Both the position numbers and the translations under genes were made by a program. Positions 27,928 through 38,606 of a DNA stretch of 64,000 bases are shown here, in pieces. The stretch comes from Citrobacter youngae (lineage in GTDB: Bacteria; Pseudomonadota; Gammaproteobacteria; Enterobacterales; Enterobacteriaceae). The notes beneath the pieces are model-generated. The model saw only the letters and a list, made by a program, of their open reading frames with translations. It was not told the origin of the DNA and did not search any database. The stretch is from contig NZ_RPOI01000007.1 of NCBI RefSeq assembly GCF_003818115.1, positions 1 through 64,000 of the forward strand. Reading direction: 5' to 3'. How positions within the stretch are numbered: the first letter of the stretch is position 1; each line of letters begins with the position of its first letter.

Positions 27928-28944
27928 ATGAGCTATAAGACAGTTGCCGCGCTGGCTTTCACCAGCATGTTTAGCGTCAGTACCTTGTTAAGCCCGGCCC
28001 ATGCCGAGGAGCAAGAAAAAGCGCTGAACTTTGGCATTATTTCGACCGAATCACAGCAAAACCTGAAGCCACAGTGGGAACCGTTCCTGAAGGACATGGA
28101 AAAATCGCTGGGCGTGAAAGTAAACGCCTTCTTCGCTCCGGACTACGCCGGGATCATCCAGGGCATGCGCTTTAACAAAGTGGATATCGCCTGGTACGGC
28201 AACCTCTCAGCAATGGAAGCGGTGGATCGCGCTAACGGACAAGTGTTTGCCCAGACCGTCGCCGCCGACGGATCCCCGGGTTACTGGAGCGTGTTGATCG
28301 TTAACAAAGACAGCCCGATCAACAACCTGAACGATCTGATCGCCAAACGTAAGGATCTAACCTTCGGCAACGGCGATCCCAACTCTACGTCAGGTTTCCT
28401 CGTCCCCGGTTATTACGTCTTCGCCAAAAACAACATCTCCGCCAGCGACTTCAAACGCACCGTTAACGCCGGGCATGAAACTAACGCCCTGGCCGTCGCC
28501 AACAAACAGGTGGATGTGGCTACCAACAACACCGAAAACCTCGACAAGCTGAAAACGTCCGCACCGGACAAGCTGAAAGAGTTGAAGGTTATCTGGAAGT
28601 CACCGCTGATCCCAGGCGATCCGATCGTCTGGCGTAAGAACCTCTCTGAAGCCACCAAGGACAAGGTGTACGACTTCTTCATGAACTACGGCAAAACGCC
28701 GGAGCAGAAAACCGTCCTGGAACGCCTGGGTTGGGCGCCGTTCCGTGCCTCCAGCGATCTGCAACTGGTGCCGATTCGCCAACTGGCGCTGTTTAAAGAG
28801 ATGCAGGGCGTAAAGGACAACAAAGGGCTGAACGAGGAAGAGAAAACCAGCAAAACCTCGGCGCTGAAAGCACAGCTTGATGATCTCGACCGCCTGACCG
28901 CCGCCCTGGGCGCCATGACCAGCGTCACCAAAGCTGTGCAATAA
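27928..28944 (+). CDS. phnD: Phosphonate-binding periplasmic protein PhnD
   Basis: Periplasmic receptor that delivers alkylphosphonates (2-aminoethylphosphonate best) to PhnCE. 338 residues, as in E. coli. A signal peptide covers about 1-26 (hydrophobic core, then SPAHA before EEQEK). Family blocks [33 protein letters not shown] and [19 protein letters not shown] are present. Preceded by AAGGAA; separated from phnE by a REP pair. Confidence 0.98.
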   Translation: MSYKTVAALAFTSMFSVSTLLSPAHAEEQEKALNFGIISTESQQNLKPQWEPFLKDMEKSLGVKVNAFFAPDYAGIIQGMRFNKVDIAWYGNLSAMEAVDRANGQVFAQTVAADGSPGYWSVLIVNKDSPINNLNDLIAKRKDLTFGNGDPNSTSGFLVPGYYVFAKNNISASDFKRTVNAGHETNALAVANKQVDVATNNTENLDKLKTSAPDKLKELKVIWKSPLIPGDPIVWRKNLSEATKDKVYDFFMNYGKTPEQKTVLERLGWAPFRASSDLQLVPIRQLALFKEMQGVKDNKGLNEEEKTSKTSALKAQLDDLDRLTAALGAMTSVTKAVQ

Positions 28945-28950
28945 CCCTGA

Positions 28951-29025
28951 TGCCCGGTGGCGCTTCGCTTACCGGGCCTACGATGTTTTGTAGGCCGGAT
29001 AAGGCGCCTGCGCCGCCATCCGGCA
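28951..29025. repeat. REP pair (BIME) between phnD and phnE
   Basis: REP 28951-28981 (TGCCCGGTGGCG to CCGGGCCTAC) and an inverted copy 28990-29025 (GTAGGCCGGATAAGG to ATCCGGCA). A BIME at this point could stabilise phnCD mRNA relative to the downstream enzyme genes. Confidence 0.75.
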
Positions 29026-29048
29026 ATAACCGATGCACGGAGCCAAAC

Positions 29049-29828
29049 ATGCAAACCATCACCGTTGCCCCGCCCAAGCGTAGCTGGTTCTCGCTGCTGA
29101 GCTGGGCCATTCTTCTCGCCGTGCTGGTGGTCTCGTGGAAAGGCGCCGAAATGGCCCCGCTCACGCTGATCCAGGATTCCGGCAATATGGCAACCTTCGC
29201 TGCCGACTTCTTTCCACCTGACTTCAGTCAGTGGCAGGACTATCTCGGTGAAATGGCCGTCACGCTGCAAATCGCCGTCTGGGGTACCGCCCTCGCCGTG
29301 GTGTTGTCGATTCCCTTCGGTCTGATGTGCGCCGATAACCTCGTGCCGTGGTGGATTTACCAGCCGATGCGCCGTCTGATGGATGCCTGTCGCGCCATCA
29401 ACGAAATGGTCTTCGCCATGCTGTTCGTGGTCGCCGTTGGTTTGGGTCCGTTCGCCGGGGTAATGGCGCTGTTTATCCATACCACCGGGGTACTCTCCAA
29501 GCTGCTTTCCGAAGCGGTAGAAGCCATTGAGCCGGGTCCGGTAGAAGGTATTCGCGCCACCGGAGCCAACAAAATTGAAGAGATTCTGTACGGCGTCCTG
29601 CCACAGGTCATGCCGCTGCTTATCTCCTACTCGCTGTATCGCTTTGAATCCAATGTTCGCTCGGCCACGGTAGTCGGGATGGTGGGAGCCGGTGGTATCG
29701 GCGTGACCTTATGGGAGGCGATTCGCGGCTTTCAGTTCCAGCAAACCTGCGCCCTGATGGTGTTAATCATCGTCACCGTCAGCCTGCTGGATTTCCTTTC
29801 CCAGCGTTTGCGTAAGCACTTTATCTGA
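29049..29828 (+). CDS. phnE: Phosphonate ABC transporter permease PhnE
   Basis: Membrane subunit of PhnCDE. 259 residues in one uninterrupted frame, with about six membrane segments and the EAA loop ([19 protein letters not shown]). In E. coli K-12 phnE is broken by an 8-base duplication and the operon is cryptic; no break is visible here, so phosphonate uptake should be functional. The ATG at 29049 follows GGAG just after the REP pair. Confidence 0.97.
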   Translation: MQTITVAPPKRSWFSLLSWAILLAVLVVSWKGAEMAPLTLIQDSGNMATFAADFFPPDFSQWQDYLGEMAVTLQIAVWGTALAVVLSIPFGLMCADNLVPWWIYQPMRRLMDACRAINEMVFAMLFVVAVGLGPFAGVMALFIHTTGVLSKLLSEAVEAIEPGPVEGIRATGANKIEEILYGVLPQVMPLLISYSLYRFESNVRSATVVGMVGAGGIGVTLWEAIRGFQFQQTCALMVLIIVTVSLLDFLSQRLRKHFI

Positions 29829-29848
29829 TTAGCGAGGCATTGATTGCT

Positions 29849-30574
29849 ATGCACTTGTCTACACATCCGACCAGTTATCCAACGCGTTATCAGGAAATTG
29901 CCGCGAGACTTGAGCAGGAGCTACGTCAACATTATCGCTGCGGTGACTATCTGCCCGCCGAGCATCAGCTTGCCGCGCGCTTCGAGGTAAACCGCCACAC
30001 CCTGCGCCGTGCCATTGACCAGTTGGTTGAACGCGGCTGGGTGCAGCGTCGTCAGGGCGTGGGGGTTCTGGTGCTGATGCGCCCGTTCGACTACCCGCTG
30101 AATGCCCAGGCGCGCTTTAGTCAGAACCTGCTGGACCAGGGCAGCCACCCCACCAGTGAAAAACTGCTGGCAGTGCTGCGTCCGGCCTCCAGCCACATTG
30201 CCGATGCGCTCAGCATAAACGAGGGCGATAACGTGATTCACCTGCGCACCCTGCGCCGGGTTAACGGGATCGCACTGTGCCAGATCGACCACTATTTTTC
30301 CGACCTCTCGCTGTGGCCGCTGCTGCAAGGCTTCAACAGCGGCTCACTGCACGACTACCTGCGCGAACAATCCGGTCTGACGCTGCTGCGCACGCAAACG
30401 CGCATCAGCGCCCGCCGTGCGCAGGCCAAAGAGAGCAAGGTGCTGGAAATCCCCAACATGGCGCCGCTGCTGTGCGTGCGCACTCTGAACCACCGTGAAG
30501 GCGAAGAACAGGCGGCGGAATATTCCGTCAGCCTGACCCGCGCCGACATGATCGAATTCACCATGGAGCACTGA
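29849..30574 (+). CDS. phnF: GntR-family regulator PhnF
   Basis: HutC/UTRA-type transcription regulator encoded in the phn operon; a repressor role is presumed from family. 241 residues. The N-terminal winged helix (about 10-75) has YLPAEHQLAARFEVNRHTLR, and the UTRA effector domain covers about 90-235. The ATG at 29849 matches E. coli; three upstream codons are also open. The stop abuts the phnG start. Confidence 0.96.
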   Translation: MHLSTHPTSYPTRYQEIAARLEQELRQHYRCGDYLPAEHQLAARFEVNRHTLRRAIDQLVERGWVQRRQGVGVLVLMRPFDYPLNAQARFSQNLLDQGSHPTSEKLLAVLRPASSHIADALSINEGDNVIHLRTLRRVNGIALCQIDHYFSDLSLWPLLQGFNSGSLHDYLREQSGLTLLRTQTRISARRAQAKESKVLEIPNMAPLLCVRTLNHREGEEQAAEYSVSLTRADMIEFTMEH

Positions 30575-31027
30575 ATGCATTTCGATACCGCCACCCGCCA
30601 GCGCTGGATGCGCGCGCTGGCTTACAGCAATGCCGATGCCCTGAATGCGCGTATCAAGGCGCTCAAACTAACGCCGGACTATGAGCTTATCCGCGCCCCG
30701 GAAAGCGGACTGATGCAGATCCAGGCCCGTATGGGCGGCACCGGTAATCGCTTCTTTGCTGGCGACACCACGCTTACCCGCGCGGTTATTCGCCTGAAAA
30801 GCGGCACGCTGGGCTACAGCTACCTGCTGGGACGCAACAAACAACATGCCGAGCAGTGCGCGGTGATTGACGCGCTACTGCAGGAACAAACGCATTTCCA
30901 GAACCTAATGGAAACCTTAATTGCCCCGCTGGAAGCGGAACGCGATGCGCTGATTAGCGCCCGCCGTGCCGAAGTCAACGCCAGCCGGGTCGACTTCTTC
31001 ACGCTGGTACGCGGAGATAACGCATGA
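30575..31027 (+). CDS. phnG: C-P lyase core subunit PhnG
   Basis: Subunit of the PhnGHIJ core complex; with PhnI, PhnH and PhnL it forms ribose-1-triphosphonate from ATP and the phosphonate. 150 residues, the family length, starting [18 protein letters not shown]. It begins directly after the phnF stop and its own stop overlaps phnH by 4 bases. Confidence 0.97.
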   Translation: MHFDTATRQRWMRALAYSNADALNARIKALKLTPDYELIRAPESGLMQIQARMGGTGNRFFAGDTTLTRAVIRLKSGTLGYSYLLGRNKQHAEQCAVIDALLQEQTHFQNLMETLIAPLEAERDALISARRAEVNASRVDFFTLVRGDNA

Positions 31028-31620
31028 CACGATCTACGGCACTTCTGACCGCATTTAATTTACCCGTTCAGGATGCTCAGCAGAGCTTTCGTCGCCTGCT
31101 GAAAGCCATGAGCGAACCGGGCGTAATCGTCGCCCTGCATCAACTGAAACACGGCTGGCAGCCGCTGGGTCTGGCGACCACCAGCGTGCTGCTGACCCTG
31201 GTCGATGGCGACACGCCGGTCTGGCTGGCGCCGTCGATGGATAACGATATCGCCCGGCAGAACCTGCGTTTTCACACCAACGCGCCGCTGGTGGATCAGC
31301 CGCAGCTGGCGGCCTTTGCCGTCACCGACGAACGCATTAGCAGCGAACAGCTAAATGCCCTCTCAGCCGGTTCCGCCGTCGCACCTGAAACCAGCGCCAC
31401 GCTGATTGTGCAAGTTTCTGGCTTAAGCGGTGGACGCATGCTGCGTCTGACCGGCGCGGGCATCGCCGAAGAGCGCATGATCGCGCCACAGCTGCCGGAA
31501 TGCCTGATTCACGAACTTACCGAGCGCCCGCACCCGTTCCCGCTGGGAGTCGATCTGATCCTCACCTGCGGCGAACGGCTGCTGGCTATTCCGCGAACCA
31601 CCCATGTGGAGGTGTGCTGA
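31024..31620 (+). CDS. phnH: C-P lyase core subunit PhnH
   Basis: Second core subunit, structurally related to PLP-transferase folds but without cofactor. 198 residues against 194 in E. coli. It contains [20 protein letters not shown] near the start and [17 protein letters not shown] near the end. The ATGA overlap with phnG and the ATG overlap with phnI indicate coupled translation, which suits fixed complex stoichiometry. Confidence 0.97.
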   Translation: MTRSTALLTAFNLPVQDAQQSFRRLLKAMSEPGVIVALHQLKHGWQPLGLATTSVLLTLVDGDTPVWLAPSMDNDIARQNLRFHTNAPLVDQPQLAAFAVTDERISSEQLNALSAGSAVAPETSATLIVQVSGLSGGRMLRLTGAGIAEERMIAPQLPECLIHELTERPHPFPLGVDLILTCGERLLAIPRTTHVEVC

Positions 31621-32687
31621 TGTACGTCGCCGTCAAAGGGGGCGAAAAGGCGATAGCCAACGCCCACGCCCTGCAGGAAAACCGACGCCGGGGCGATGAG
31701 ACCATTGCTGAACTGAGCGTGGCGCAAATCGAACAGCAGATGAACCTGGCCGTTGATCGGGTGATGACCGAAGGCGGCATCGCCGATCGCGAACTGGCGG
31801 CACTGGCGCTAAAACAATCCAGCGGCGATAACGTCGAAGCCATCTTTTTGCTCCGCGCTTACCGCACTACGCTGGCAAAGGTCGCTGTCAGCGAACCGGT
31901 TAACAGCGCAGAAATGCGCCTTGAGCGCAGAATCTCCGCGGTCTACAAGGATATTCCCGGCGGGCAGCTGTTGGGTCCAACCTATGACTATACCCATCGC
32001 CTGCTGGATTTTACCTTACTGGCCAATGGCGAAACCCCGCCGCTGCGCAGCGCAGACGGCGCGCAGGATGCCTCCCCGCACGTCTTTTCCCTGCTCGCGA
32101 ACCAGGGCCTGGCAAAACGTGAAGAGGATGATGGCGCGACACCCGACGACATCACCCGCACGCCGCCGGTTTACCCCTGCTCACGCGCTTCACGTCTGCA
32201 ACAGCTGATGCGTGGTGACGAGGGATATTTGCTGGCGCTGGCCTACTCCACCCAGCGCGGCTACGGGCGCAACCACCCGTTTGCCGCCGAAATCCGCAGC
32301 GGCTATGTGGCACTGGAAACCGTCCCGGAAGAGCTGGGATTTGCGGTGAACGTCGGCGAACTGCTGATGACTGAATGCGAAATGGTCAACGGTTTTGTCG
32401 CGCCAGAAAATGAATCCCCCCATTTTACCCGCGGCTACGGGCTGGTGTTTGGTATGAGCGAACGTAAAGCGATGGCGATGGCGCTGGTGGACCGCGCCCT
32501 ACAGGCAGCCGAATACGATGAAACGGTCACAGGACCGGCGCAGGACGAAGAGTTCGTGCTGGCGCATGCGGATAACGTCGAGGCGGCGGGTTTTGTTTCG
32601 CACCTCAAACTTCCCCATTACGTCGATTTCCAGGCCGAACTGGAACTGCTCAAACGCCTGCAACAGGAGGCCACTCGTGACCACTAA
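31620..32687 (+). CDS. phnI: C-P lyase core subunit PhnI
   Basis: Catalyses attachment of the phosphonate to C1' of ribose of a purine nucleotide (nucleosidase activity in isolation). 355 residues, one more than E. coli. It starts [12 protein letters not shown]; conserved GPTYDYTHRLLDFTLLANGE and PPVYPCSR are present. The ATG shares its A with the phnH stop. The long open frame to the left (from 31500) is not coding. Confidence 0.97.
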   Translation: MYVAVKGGEKAIANAHALQENRRRGDETIAELSVAQIEQQMNLAVDRVMTEGGIADRELAALALKQSSGDNVEAIFLLRAYRTTLAKVAVSEPVNSAEMRLERRISAVYKDIPGGQLLGPTYDYTHRLLDFTLLANGETPPLRSADGAQDASPHVFSLLANQGLAKREEDDGATPDDITRTPPVYPCSRASRLQQLMRGDEGYLLALAYSTQRGYGRNHPFAAEIRSGYVALETVPEELGFAVNVGELLMTECEMVNGFVAPENESPHFTRGYGLVFGMSERKAMAMALVDRALQAAEYDETVTGPAQDEEFVLAHADNVEAAGFVSHLKLPHYVDFQAELELLKRLQQEATRDH

Positions 32688-33525
32688 CCTCTCCGGCTAC
32701 AACTTTGCCTATCTTGATGAGCAGACCAAACGCATGATCCGCCGCGCAATTCTGAAAGCGGTAGCGATCCCCGGTTACCAGGTACCATTTGGCGGTCGCG
32801 AAATGCCGATGCCCTACGGATGGGGAACCGGTGGCATTCAACTTACCGCCAGCGTGATTGGCGAGCCGGACGTGCTGAAAGTGATTGACCAGGGCGCGGA
32901 CGACACCACCAACGCCGTGTCGATTCGCAACTTTTTCAAGCGCGTAACTGGCGTTAACACCACCGAACGTACGGAAGACGCCACGCTAATTCAGACCCGC
33001 CACCGCATTCCGGAAACGCCGCTAACAGAAGATCAGATAATCATCTTCCAGGTGCCGATCCCCGAGCCGCTGCGCTTTATCGAACCGCGCGAAACGGAAA
33101 CCCGCACCATGCACGCGCTGGAAGAGTACGGCATCATGCAGGTGAAACTGTATGAAGATATCGCCCGCTTCGGTCATATCGCCACCACTTACGCCTACCC
33201 GGTGAAGGTCAACGACCGCTACGTCATGGACCCGTCGCCAATCCCGAAATTCGACAATCCGAAGATGGACATGATGCCGGCCCTGCAACTGTTTGGCGCA
33301 GGCCGCGAAAAGCGCATCTATGCCGTGCCACCTTACACCCGCGTGGAAAGCCTCGATTTCGACGATCACCCGTTTACCGTGCAGAGCTGGGATGAACCTT
33401 GTGCCATCTGCGGCTCAACCCACAGCTATCTCGATGAAGTGGTGCTTGATGACACCGGCAAACGCATGTTTGTCTGCTCCGACACCGACTACTGCCGCCA
33501 ACAGAGCGAGGCCCTCAGCCAATGA
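32677..33525 (+). CDS. phnJ: Alpha-D-ribose 1-methylphosphonate 5-phosphate C-P lyase PhnJ
   Basis: Radical-SAM enzyme that cleaves the carbon-phosphorus bond, releasing methane from methylphosphonate. 282 residues from a GTG at 32677 with AGGAGG 7 bases upstream; this start overlaps phnI by 11 bases and matches the family N-terminus (NLSGYNFAYLDEQTKRM). The four conserved cysteines sit near the C-terminus in CAIC (about 242-245), FVC and DYC, the [4Fe-4S] and catalytic residues of the family. Confidence 0.97.
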   Translation: MTTNLSGYNFAYLDEQTKRMIRRAILKAVAIPGYQVPFGGREMPMPYGWGTGGIQLTASVIGEPDVLKVIDQGADDTTNAVSIRNFFKRVTGVNTTERTEDATLIQTRHRIPETPLTEDQIIIFQVPIPEPLRFIEPRETETRTMHALEEYGIMQVKLYEDIARFGHIATTYAYPVKVNDRYVMDPSPIPKFDNPKMDMMPALQLFGAGREKRIYAVPPYTRVESLDFDDHPFTVQSWDEPCAICGSTHSYLDEVVLDDTGKRMFVCSDTDYCRQQSEALSQ

Positions 33526-34280
33526 CGCAACCGCTGCTTTCAGTCAATAACCTGACCCATCTCTACGCGCCGGGCAAAGGCTTCAGCGATGTCTCTTTTG
33601 ACCTGTGGCCTGGCGAAGTGCTGGGTATCGTCGGCGAGTCCGGTTCTGGCAAAACCACGCTGCTGAAATCGATCTCTTCACGGCTGACGCCGCAGAGCGG
33701 TGAGATCTTATATCAGAACCGTTCGCTGTACGGCATGAACGAGGCCGACCGTCGCCGTCTGCTGCGCACCGAATGGGGCGTGGTGCATCAGCATCCGCTG
33801 GATGGCCTGCGCCGTCAGGTTTCCGCCGGCGGCAATATCGGCGAACGCCTGATGGCCACCGGCGCGCGTCATTACGGCGAGATCCGCGCCACCGCACAGC
33901 GCTGGCTGGAGGAGGTGGAGATCCCTGCCTCGCGTATCGACGACCTGCCAACCACCTTTTCCGGCGGTATGCAGCAGCGCCTGCAGATCGCCCGCAACCT
34001 CGTCACCCATCCCAAACTGGTGTTTATGGACGAACCCACCGGCGGGCTGGACGTTTCGGTACAGGCCAAACTGCTGGACCTGCTGCGCGGCCTGGTGGTG
34101 GAACTGGATCTGGCGGTGGTGATTGTCACCCACGATCTGGGTGTGGCGCGTCTGCTGGCAGACCGTTTGCTGGTGATGAAACAGGGTCAGGTGGTGGAAA
34201 GTGGGTTAACCGACCGCGTGCTCGACGACCCGCACCATCCGTACACCCAGTTGCTGGTGTCGTCCGTTTTGCAGAACTAA
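33522..34280 (+). CDS. phnK: C-P lyase ABC-type ATPase PhnK
   Basis: Cytoplasmic ABC ATPase that docks on the PhnGHIJ core; not a transporter subunit. 252 residues. Walker A GESGSGKTT, signature FSGGMQQRLQIARNL and Walker B VFMDEPTGGLD are visible. Starts in an ATGA overlap with the phnJ stop. Confidence 0.97.
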   Translation: MTQPLLSVNNLTHLYAPGKGFSDVSFDLWPGEVLGIVGESGSGKTTLLKSISSRLTPQSGEILYQNRSLYGMNEADRRRLLRTEWGVVHQHPLDGLRRQVSAGGNIGERLMATGARHYGEIRATAQRWLEEVEIPASRIDDLPTTFSGGMQQRLQIARNLVTHPKLVFMDEPTGGLDVSVQAKLLDLLRGLVVELDLAVVIVTHDLGVARLLADRLLVMKQGQVVESGLTDRVLDDPHHPYTQLLVSSVLQN

Positions 34281-34289
34281 GAGGCTCAA

Positions 34290-34970
34290 ATGATCCGCGT
34301 TGAAAACGTCAGTAAAACTTTTGTGCTGCATCAGCAAAACGGCGTGCGTCTGCCGGTGCTGCAAAACGCCACGCTGGAAGTGAAAAATGGCGAATGCGTG
34401 GTGCTGCACGGTCACTCGGGTAGCGGCAAGTCCACGCTGCTGCGATCGCTGTACGCCAACTATCTGCCGGATGAAGGACACATCCACATTCGCCACAGCG
34501 ATGAGTGGGTCGATCTGGTGCAGGCCCCGGCGCGCAAAGTGTTGGAAGTTCGCCGTTCAACCATCGGCTGGGTAAGCCAGTTCCTGCGCGTAATCCCGAG
34601 GATTTCCGCGCTGGATGTGGTGATGCAACCGCTGCTGGATCTGGGTGTCTCCCGTGAGGAGTGTGCAGCCAAAGCGGCTAACCTGCTTACCCGCCTGAAC
34701 GTGCCGGAGCGGCTGTGGCACCTGGCACCGTCGACCTTTTCCGGTGGCGAACAACAGCGCGTCAACATCGCCCGCGGGTTTATCGTCGATTACCCAATTT
34801 TGCTGCTCGATGAACCCACCGCCTCGCTGGACGCCAAAAATAGCGCCGCAGTCGTCGCATTGATTGAAGAAGCGAAAGACCGCGGCGCGGCAATTGTCGG
34901 CATTTTTCACGATCAAACCGTGCGCGACCGCGTAGCGGATCGCCTGCACCTGATGGGAACAACAGCATGA
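34290..34970 (+). CDS. phnL: C-P lyase ABC-type ATPase PhnL
   Basis: Second ABC-like ATPase of the pathway, needed with PhnG, H and I for the first step. 226 residues. Walker [10 protein letters not shown], signature [14 protein letters not shown] and Walker [13 protein letters not shown] are intact. GAGG lies before the ATG; the stop overlaps phnM by 4 bases. Confidence 0.97.
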   Translation: MIRVENVSKTFVLHQQNGVRLPVLQNATLEVKNGECVVLHGHSGSGKSTLLRSLYANYLPDEGHIHIRHSDEWVDLVQAPARKVLEVRRSTIGWVSQFLRVIPRISALDVVMQPLLDLGVSREECAAKAANLLTRLNVPERLWHLAPSTFSGGEQQRVNIARGFIVDYPILLLDEPTASLDAKNSAAVVALIEEAKDRGAAIVGIFHDQTVRDRVADRLHLMGTTA

Positions 34971-36103
34971 TTATCAACAATGTAAAGCTGGTGCTGGAAG
35001 ATGACGTGGTGCAAGGATCGCTGGAAATCGAGGGCGGGATTATCCGCGCCTTTGCTGAAAGTCCGAGCAGCCTACCTGAGGCGCTGGACGGCGAAGGCGG
35101 CTGGCTGCTGCCAGGGCTTATCGAGCTGCATACCGACAATCTCGACAAATTTTTTACCCCGCGCCCGAAGGTAGACTGGCCTGCCCACTCGGCAATGAGC
35201 AGCCACGACGCGCTAATGATCGCCAGCGGCATTACCACCGTGCTGGACGCAGTGGCGATTGGCGATGTGCGCGACGGCGGCGACCGCCTGGAAAACCTGG
35301 AGAAAATGATAAATGCGGTAGAAGAGACGCAAAAGCGCGGGGTCAATCGCGCCGAGCACCGTCTGCATCTACGCTGCGAATTGCCGCATCACACCACCCT
35401 GCCGCTGTTTGAAAAGCTGGTCGGCCGCGAACCGGTGACGCTGGTGTCGCTGATGGATCACTCGCCAGGCCAGCGTCAGTTCGCCAATCGTGAGAAGTAC
35501 CGCGAGTACTATCAGGGCAAGTATTCACTGACCGACGAACAAATGGCCCGCTATGAAGAAGAACAACTCACCCTGGCGGCACGCTGGTCACAGCCCAACC
35601 GCTCGGCCATTGCCCAGATGTGCCGTGAACGGCAGATTGCACTGGCGAGCCACGATGACGCCACCCACGATCATGTCCTTGAATCGCATCAACTTGGCAG
35701 CGTGATCGCCGAATTTCCCACAACTTTCGAAGCCGCCGAAGCCTCACGCCAGCATGGAATGAACGTGCTGATGGGCGCACCTAACATCGTGCGCGGCGGT
35801 TCTCACTCCGGCAACGTGGCTGCACATAGGCTGGCTGAGCTGGGGCTGCTGGATATTCTCTCCTCCGACTACTACCCCGCCAGCCTGCTCGATGCGGCAT
35901 TTCGCGTAGCGGATGACGACGCTAACCGCTTTACGCTGCCGCAGGCTATTCGTCTGGTGACCCGCAACCCAGCGCGGGCCTTAAATCTCGACGATCGCGG
36001 CGTTATTGCCGAAGGGAAACGCGCGGATCTGGTGCTGGCACACCGCAAAGGCGGCAACATCCATATCGACCACGTCTGGCGTCAGGGCAAAAGGGTATTC
36101 TGA
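34967..36103 (+). CDS. phnM: Alpha-D-ribose 1-methylphosphonate 5-triphosphate diphosphatase PhnM
   Basis: Amidohydrolase-family enzyme that removes pyrophosphate from the ribose-triphosphonate intermediate. 378 residues. Metal ligands are readable in [37 protein letters not shown] and [12 protein letters not shown]. Coupled to phnL by a 4-base overlap; phnN follows after 2 bases. Confidence 0.97.
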   Translation: MIINNVKLVLEDDVVQGSLEIEGGIIRAFAESPSSLPEALDGEGGWLLPGLIELHTDNLDKFFTPRPKVDWPAHSAMSSHDALMIASGITTVLDAVAIGDVRDGGDRLENLEKMINAVEETQKRGVNRAEHRLHLRCELPHHTTLPLFEKLVGREPVTLVSLMDHSPGQRQFANREKYREYYQGKYSLTDEQMARYEEEQLTLAARWSQPNRSAIAQMCRERQIALASHDDATHDHVLESHQLGSVIAEFPTTFEAAEASRQHGMNVLMGAPNIVRGGSHSGNVAAHRLAELGLLDILSSDYYPASLLDAAFRVADDDANRFTLPQAIRLVTRNPARALNLDDRGVIAEGKRADLVLAHRKGGNIHIDHVWRQGKRVF

Positions 36104-36105
36104 CT

Positions 36106-36660
36106 ATGGGTAAACTGATCTGGCTGATGGGACCATCCGGCTCCGGTAAGGACAGTCTGCTGGCAGAATTGCGCCAGCAGGAACCGGCGCAACTACTGGT
36201 GGCACATCGTTACATCACCCGCGCCGCCAACGCCGGGAATGAAAATCATATTGCGCTGAGCGAACCAGAGTTTTTTACCCGCGCCGGGCAGAACCTGCTG
36301 GCGCTGAGCTGGCATGCCAACGGTTTGTACTATGGCGTCGGCGTGGAGATTGACCTCTGGCTGCACGCCGGGTTTGATGTGGTGGTCAACGGTTCACGCG
36401 CCCATCTGCCGCAGGCGCAGAGTCGTTATGGCACTTCTCTACTCCCCATTTGCTTACAGGTTTCCCCGGAGATTTTACGCCAGCGCCTGCAGGCTCGTGG
36501 GCGGGAGAGCGAAACGGAAATCGCCGCCCGCCTTGAACGCGCAGCGCGCTATGCGCCGTATGACTGCCACGTCCTGAACAACGATGGAAGTTTGCAACAG
36601 TCTGTCGCTACACTACTCACACTGATGGGACGCAAGGAGAAGAAACATGTCTGTCTGTGA
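36106..36660 (+). CDS. phnN: Ribose 1,5-bisphosphate phosphokinase PhnN
   Basis: Guanylate-kinase-like enzyme that makes PRPP from ribose 1,5-bisphosphate, linking phosphonate ribose to nucleotide metabolism. 184 residues. P-loop GPSGSGKDS (about 9-17), then [17 protein letters not shown] and the [10 protein letters not shown] substrate region. The 3' end overlaps phnO by 14 bases. Confidence 0.96.
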   Translation: MGKLIWLMGPSGSGKDSLLAELRQQEPAQLLVAHRYITRAANAGNENHIALSEPEFFTRAGQNLLALSWHANGLYYGVGVEIDLWLHAGFDVVVNGSRAHLPQAQSRYGTSLLPICLQVSPEILRQRLQARGRESETEIAARLERAARYAPYDCHVLNNDGSLQQSVATLLTLMGRKEKKHVCL

Positions 36661-37081
36661 ATTACGCCGCGCCACGCTCTACGATACCGATGCGGTTTAC
36701 GCGCTGGTCTGCGAGTTGAAGCAGGGTCAATTCGACCTGCAGGCTTTTAGCGCTGGCTACGCCGCCAATCTGCAGGATCCAAATATGCACTACCAGCTGG
36801 CGCTGCTCGACGGACAGGTCATCGGCTTGATCGGTCTACATTTGCAGTTTCATCTGCACCACGCTAACTGGATTGGTGAGATTCAGGAACTGGTAGTGAT
36901 GCCACAGGCACGAGGGCTAAGCGTTGGCAGCCAGCTGCTGGCCTGGGCCGAAGCCACTGCGCGCGAAGCGGGCGCAGAAGTCACCGAGCTTTCCACCAGC
37001 ACCCAACGCCTTGACGCACACCGTTTTTACCAGCGCGAAGGCTATACCATGAGCCATTTTCGCTTCACCAAACCGCTGTAG
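36647..37081 (+). CDS. phnO: Aminoalkylphosphonate N-acetyltransferase PhnO
   Basis: GNAT acetyltransferase that acetylates aminoalkylphosphonates such as aminomethylphosphonate before C-P cleavage. 144 residues. The acetyl-CoA motif A region reads [20 protein letters not shown] and the C-terminal [18 protein letters not shown] is typical. Confidence 0.96.
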   Translation: MSVCELRRATLYDTDAVYALVCELKQGQFDLQAFSAGYAANLQDPNMHYQLALLDGQVIGLIGLHLQFHLHHANWIGEIQELVVMPQARGLSVGSQLLAWAEATAREAGAEVTELSTSTQRLDAHRFYQREGYTMSHFRFTKPL

Positions 37082-37089
37082 GGGGAGCC

Positions 37090-37848
37090 ATGAGTCTGAC
37101 CATTACGCTAACGGGAACGGGCGGCGCACAGCTGGTGCCGACATTTGGCTGCGACTGTGCGGCCTGCCAACGGGCGCGTGTACAGACGCAATTCCGCCGA
37201 CGTCCCTGCAGTGGCGTGGTCAAATTCAACGACGCTGTGACGCTGCTGGACGCGGGGATCCCCCATCTGATGGACGACTGGCCGGCAGGCAGTTTCCAGC
37301 AGTTCCTGCTCACTCATTACCATATGGATCATGTACAGGGACTGTTTCCGCTGCGCTGGGGGGTGGGAAAAACTATCCCGGTGTACGGCCCACCGGATGA
37401 ACAGGGCTGCGACGATCTGTTTAAGCATCCCGGCATTCTTGATTTTAGCCAGACCGTCGCGCCGTTTGTGGTGTTCGATTTACAGGGATTGCAGGTGACC
37501 CCTTTACCGCTCAACCACTCTAAGCTGACGTTTGGCTATCTGCTGGAGACCGCGCACAGCCGCGTGGCGTGGCTCTCTGATACCGCCGGACTGCCCGACA
37601 AGACGCTGAAGTTTCTGCACAATAACCAACCGCAGGTGATTATCATCGACTGCAGCCACGCCCCGCGTAGCGAGCCACCGCGCAATCACAGTGATTTAAA
37701 TACCGTTATCGCGTTGAACGACGTTATCCGCTGTCCACGGGTGATCCTGACGCATATCAGCCATCAGTTCGACCTGTGGATGATGGAAAACCAGCTTCCC
37801 GCAGGGTTTGAGGCAGGATATGACGGAATGGAGATTATGCTGGAGTAA
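37090..37848 (+). CDS. phnP: Phosphoribosyl cyclic phosphodiesterase PhnP
   Basis: Metallo-beta-lactamase-fold enzyme that opens 5-phosphoribosyl 1,2-cyclic phosphate. 252 residues. The metal motif [10 protein letters not shown] (about residues 76-85), a structural zinc cluster CDCAACQRA near 21, and later ligands in LSDTAGLP and LTHISHQ are present. Last gene of the phn operon; GGGGGAG precedes the ATG. A REP element follows. Confidence 0.97.
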   Translation: MSLTITLTGTGGAQLVPTFGCDCAACQRARVQTQFRRRPCSGVVKFNDAVTLLDAGIPHLMDDWPAGSFQQFLLTHYHMDHVQGLFPLRWGVGKTIPVYGPPDEQGCDDLFKHPGILDFSQTVAPFVVFDLQGLQVTPLPLNHSKLTFGYLLETAHSRVAWLSDTAGLPDKTLKFLHNNQPQVIIIDCSHAPRSEPPRNHSDLNTVIALNDVIRCPRVILTHISHQFDLWMMENQLPAGFEAGYDGMEIMLE

Positions 37849-37855
37849 GGAAATT

Positions 37856-37887
37856 TGCCGGATGCGATGAAAACATCTTATCCGGCC
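37856..37887. repeat. REP element after phnP
   Basis: TGCCGGATGCGATG to CATCTTATCCGGCC, a single REP unit between the phn operon and the convergent higBA pair. Confidence 0.65.
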
Positions 37888-37900
37888 GACAAGACGACAG

Positions 37901-38242
37901 TCAGGCGACTTTTTTAGACTCGCTATTTCGCTGAGCGATAAAATCTTTAACCGAAACAATGCGGTTCAGTTCTTCTTGCGCCCGCATGTCATTTTCAACT
38001 TCCCACAGGTCAACCGCCGCCTGTAAGTTACGCCAGAAATCAACGGAGGTATCGAACGCTTTGGCCAAACGAAACGCCATATCCGTTGTTAATTTGCGGT
38101 TATTGTTGACCAGTGCGCTCACCGTATTGCGATGAACATGCAGTATTTCAGCCAGATCGTTAATTTTCAGTTCGAGCGGCTCCAGGTATTCATATTGCAG
38201 GATATCACCCACAGTCGTTGGTTTTCTGGTTGCCTGTTTCAT
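37901..38242 (-). CDS. higA: HigA-type antitoxin
   Basis: Helix-turn-helix antitoxin of the HigBA type II module. 113 residues. The XRE/HigA domain covers about 28-85, with LAEILHVHRNTVSALVNNNR as the HTH; the C-terminus is charged. It is expected to neutralise HigB and repress the operon through the palindrome at 38612-38646. It follows the toxin gene by 26 bases, the toxin-first order usual for this family. Not part of the K-12 order here. Confidence 0.88.
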   Translation of the reverse strand: MKQATRKPTTVGDILQYEYLEPLELKINDLAEILHVHRNTVSALVNNNRKLTTDMAFRLAKAFDTSVDFWRNLQAAVDLWEVENDMRAQEELNRIVSVKDFIAQRNSESKKVA

Positions 38243-38268
38243 ATCGTTACCTTAGATTTTCTCTAGTT

Positions 38269-38571
38269 CTAGTAGATGTGTGGATCTAAGTACACATCTT
38301 CGGCCTTACCGTTAACCCATTTAAATATTAATCGGTACTGCTTGTTTACTCTGATTGAAGAATATTCCTGTAATTTTCCGGTTAACTCTTCATATCTGTT
38401 ACCGGGTGGCGAGCGCAAATCCCGATGCGAAACAGCCGCATTAATGATATCCAGCTTTCTGGCTAATGCAGTATGAATATCCGCTGGTATTTTTCTGTGC
38501 GATGTCGCCCGCTCAAAAAAATCTTCAAGCCATGTATCCCGAAAGCTCCTGATATTTAATGATTTAGACAT
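38269..38571 (-). CDS. higB: HigB-type toxin (RelE superfamily mRNA interferase)
   Basis: Probable ribosome-dependent mRNA endonuclease. 100 residues. It has the HigB pattern: DLRSPPGNRYEELTG, then YSSIRVNKQYRLIFKW and a final AEDVYLDPH. It is first in the higBA operon, with a sigma-70 promoter and inverted repeat directly upstream. No truncation is visible, so the module may be active. Confidence 0.88.
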   Translation of the reverse strand: MSKSLNIRSFRDTWLEDFFERATSHRKIPADIHTALARKLDIINAAVSHRDLRSPPGNRYEELTGKLQEYSSIRVNKQYRLIFKWVNGKAEDVYLDPHIY

Positions 38572-38606
38572 TCCATTGCCGGCTCCTTTTCCATAAGCAT
38601 AGAGAG

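Noticed and set aside
31500-31619. Upstream extension of phnI inside phnH
   Set aside because: phnI starts in the TGATG overlap at 31620, as in E. coli; the extension is phnH out of frame.
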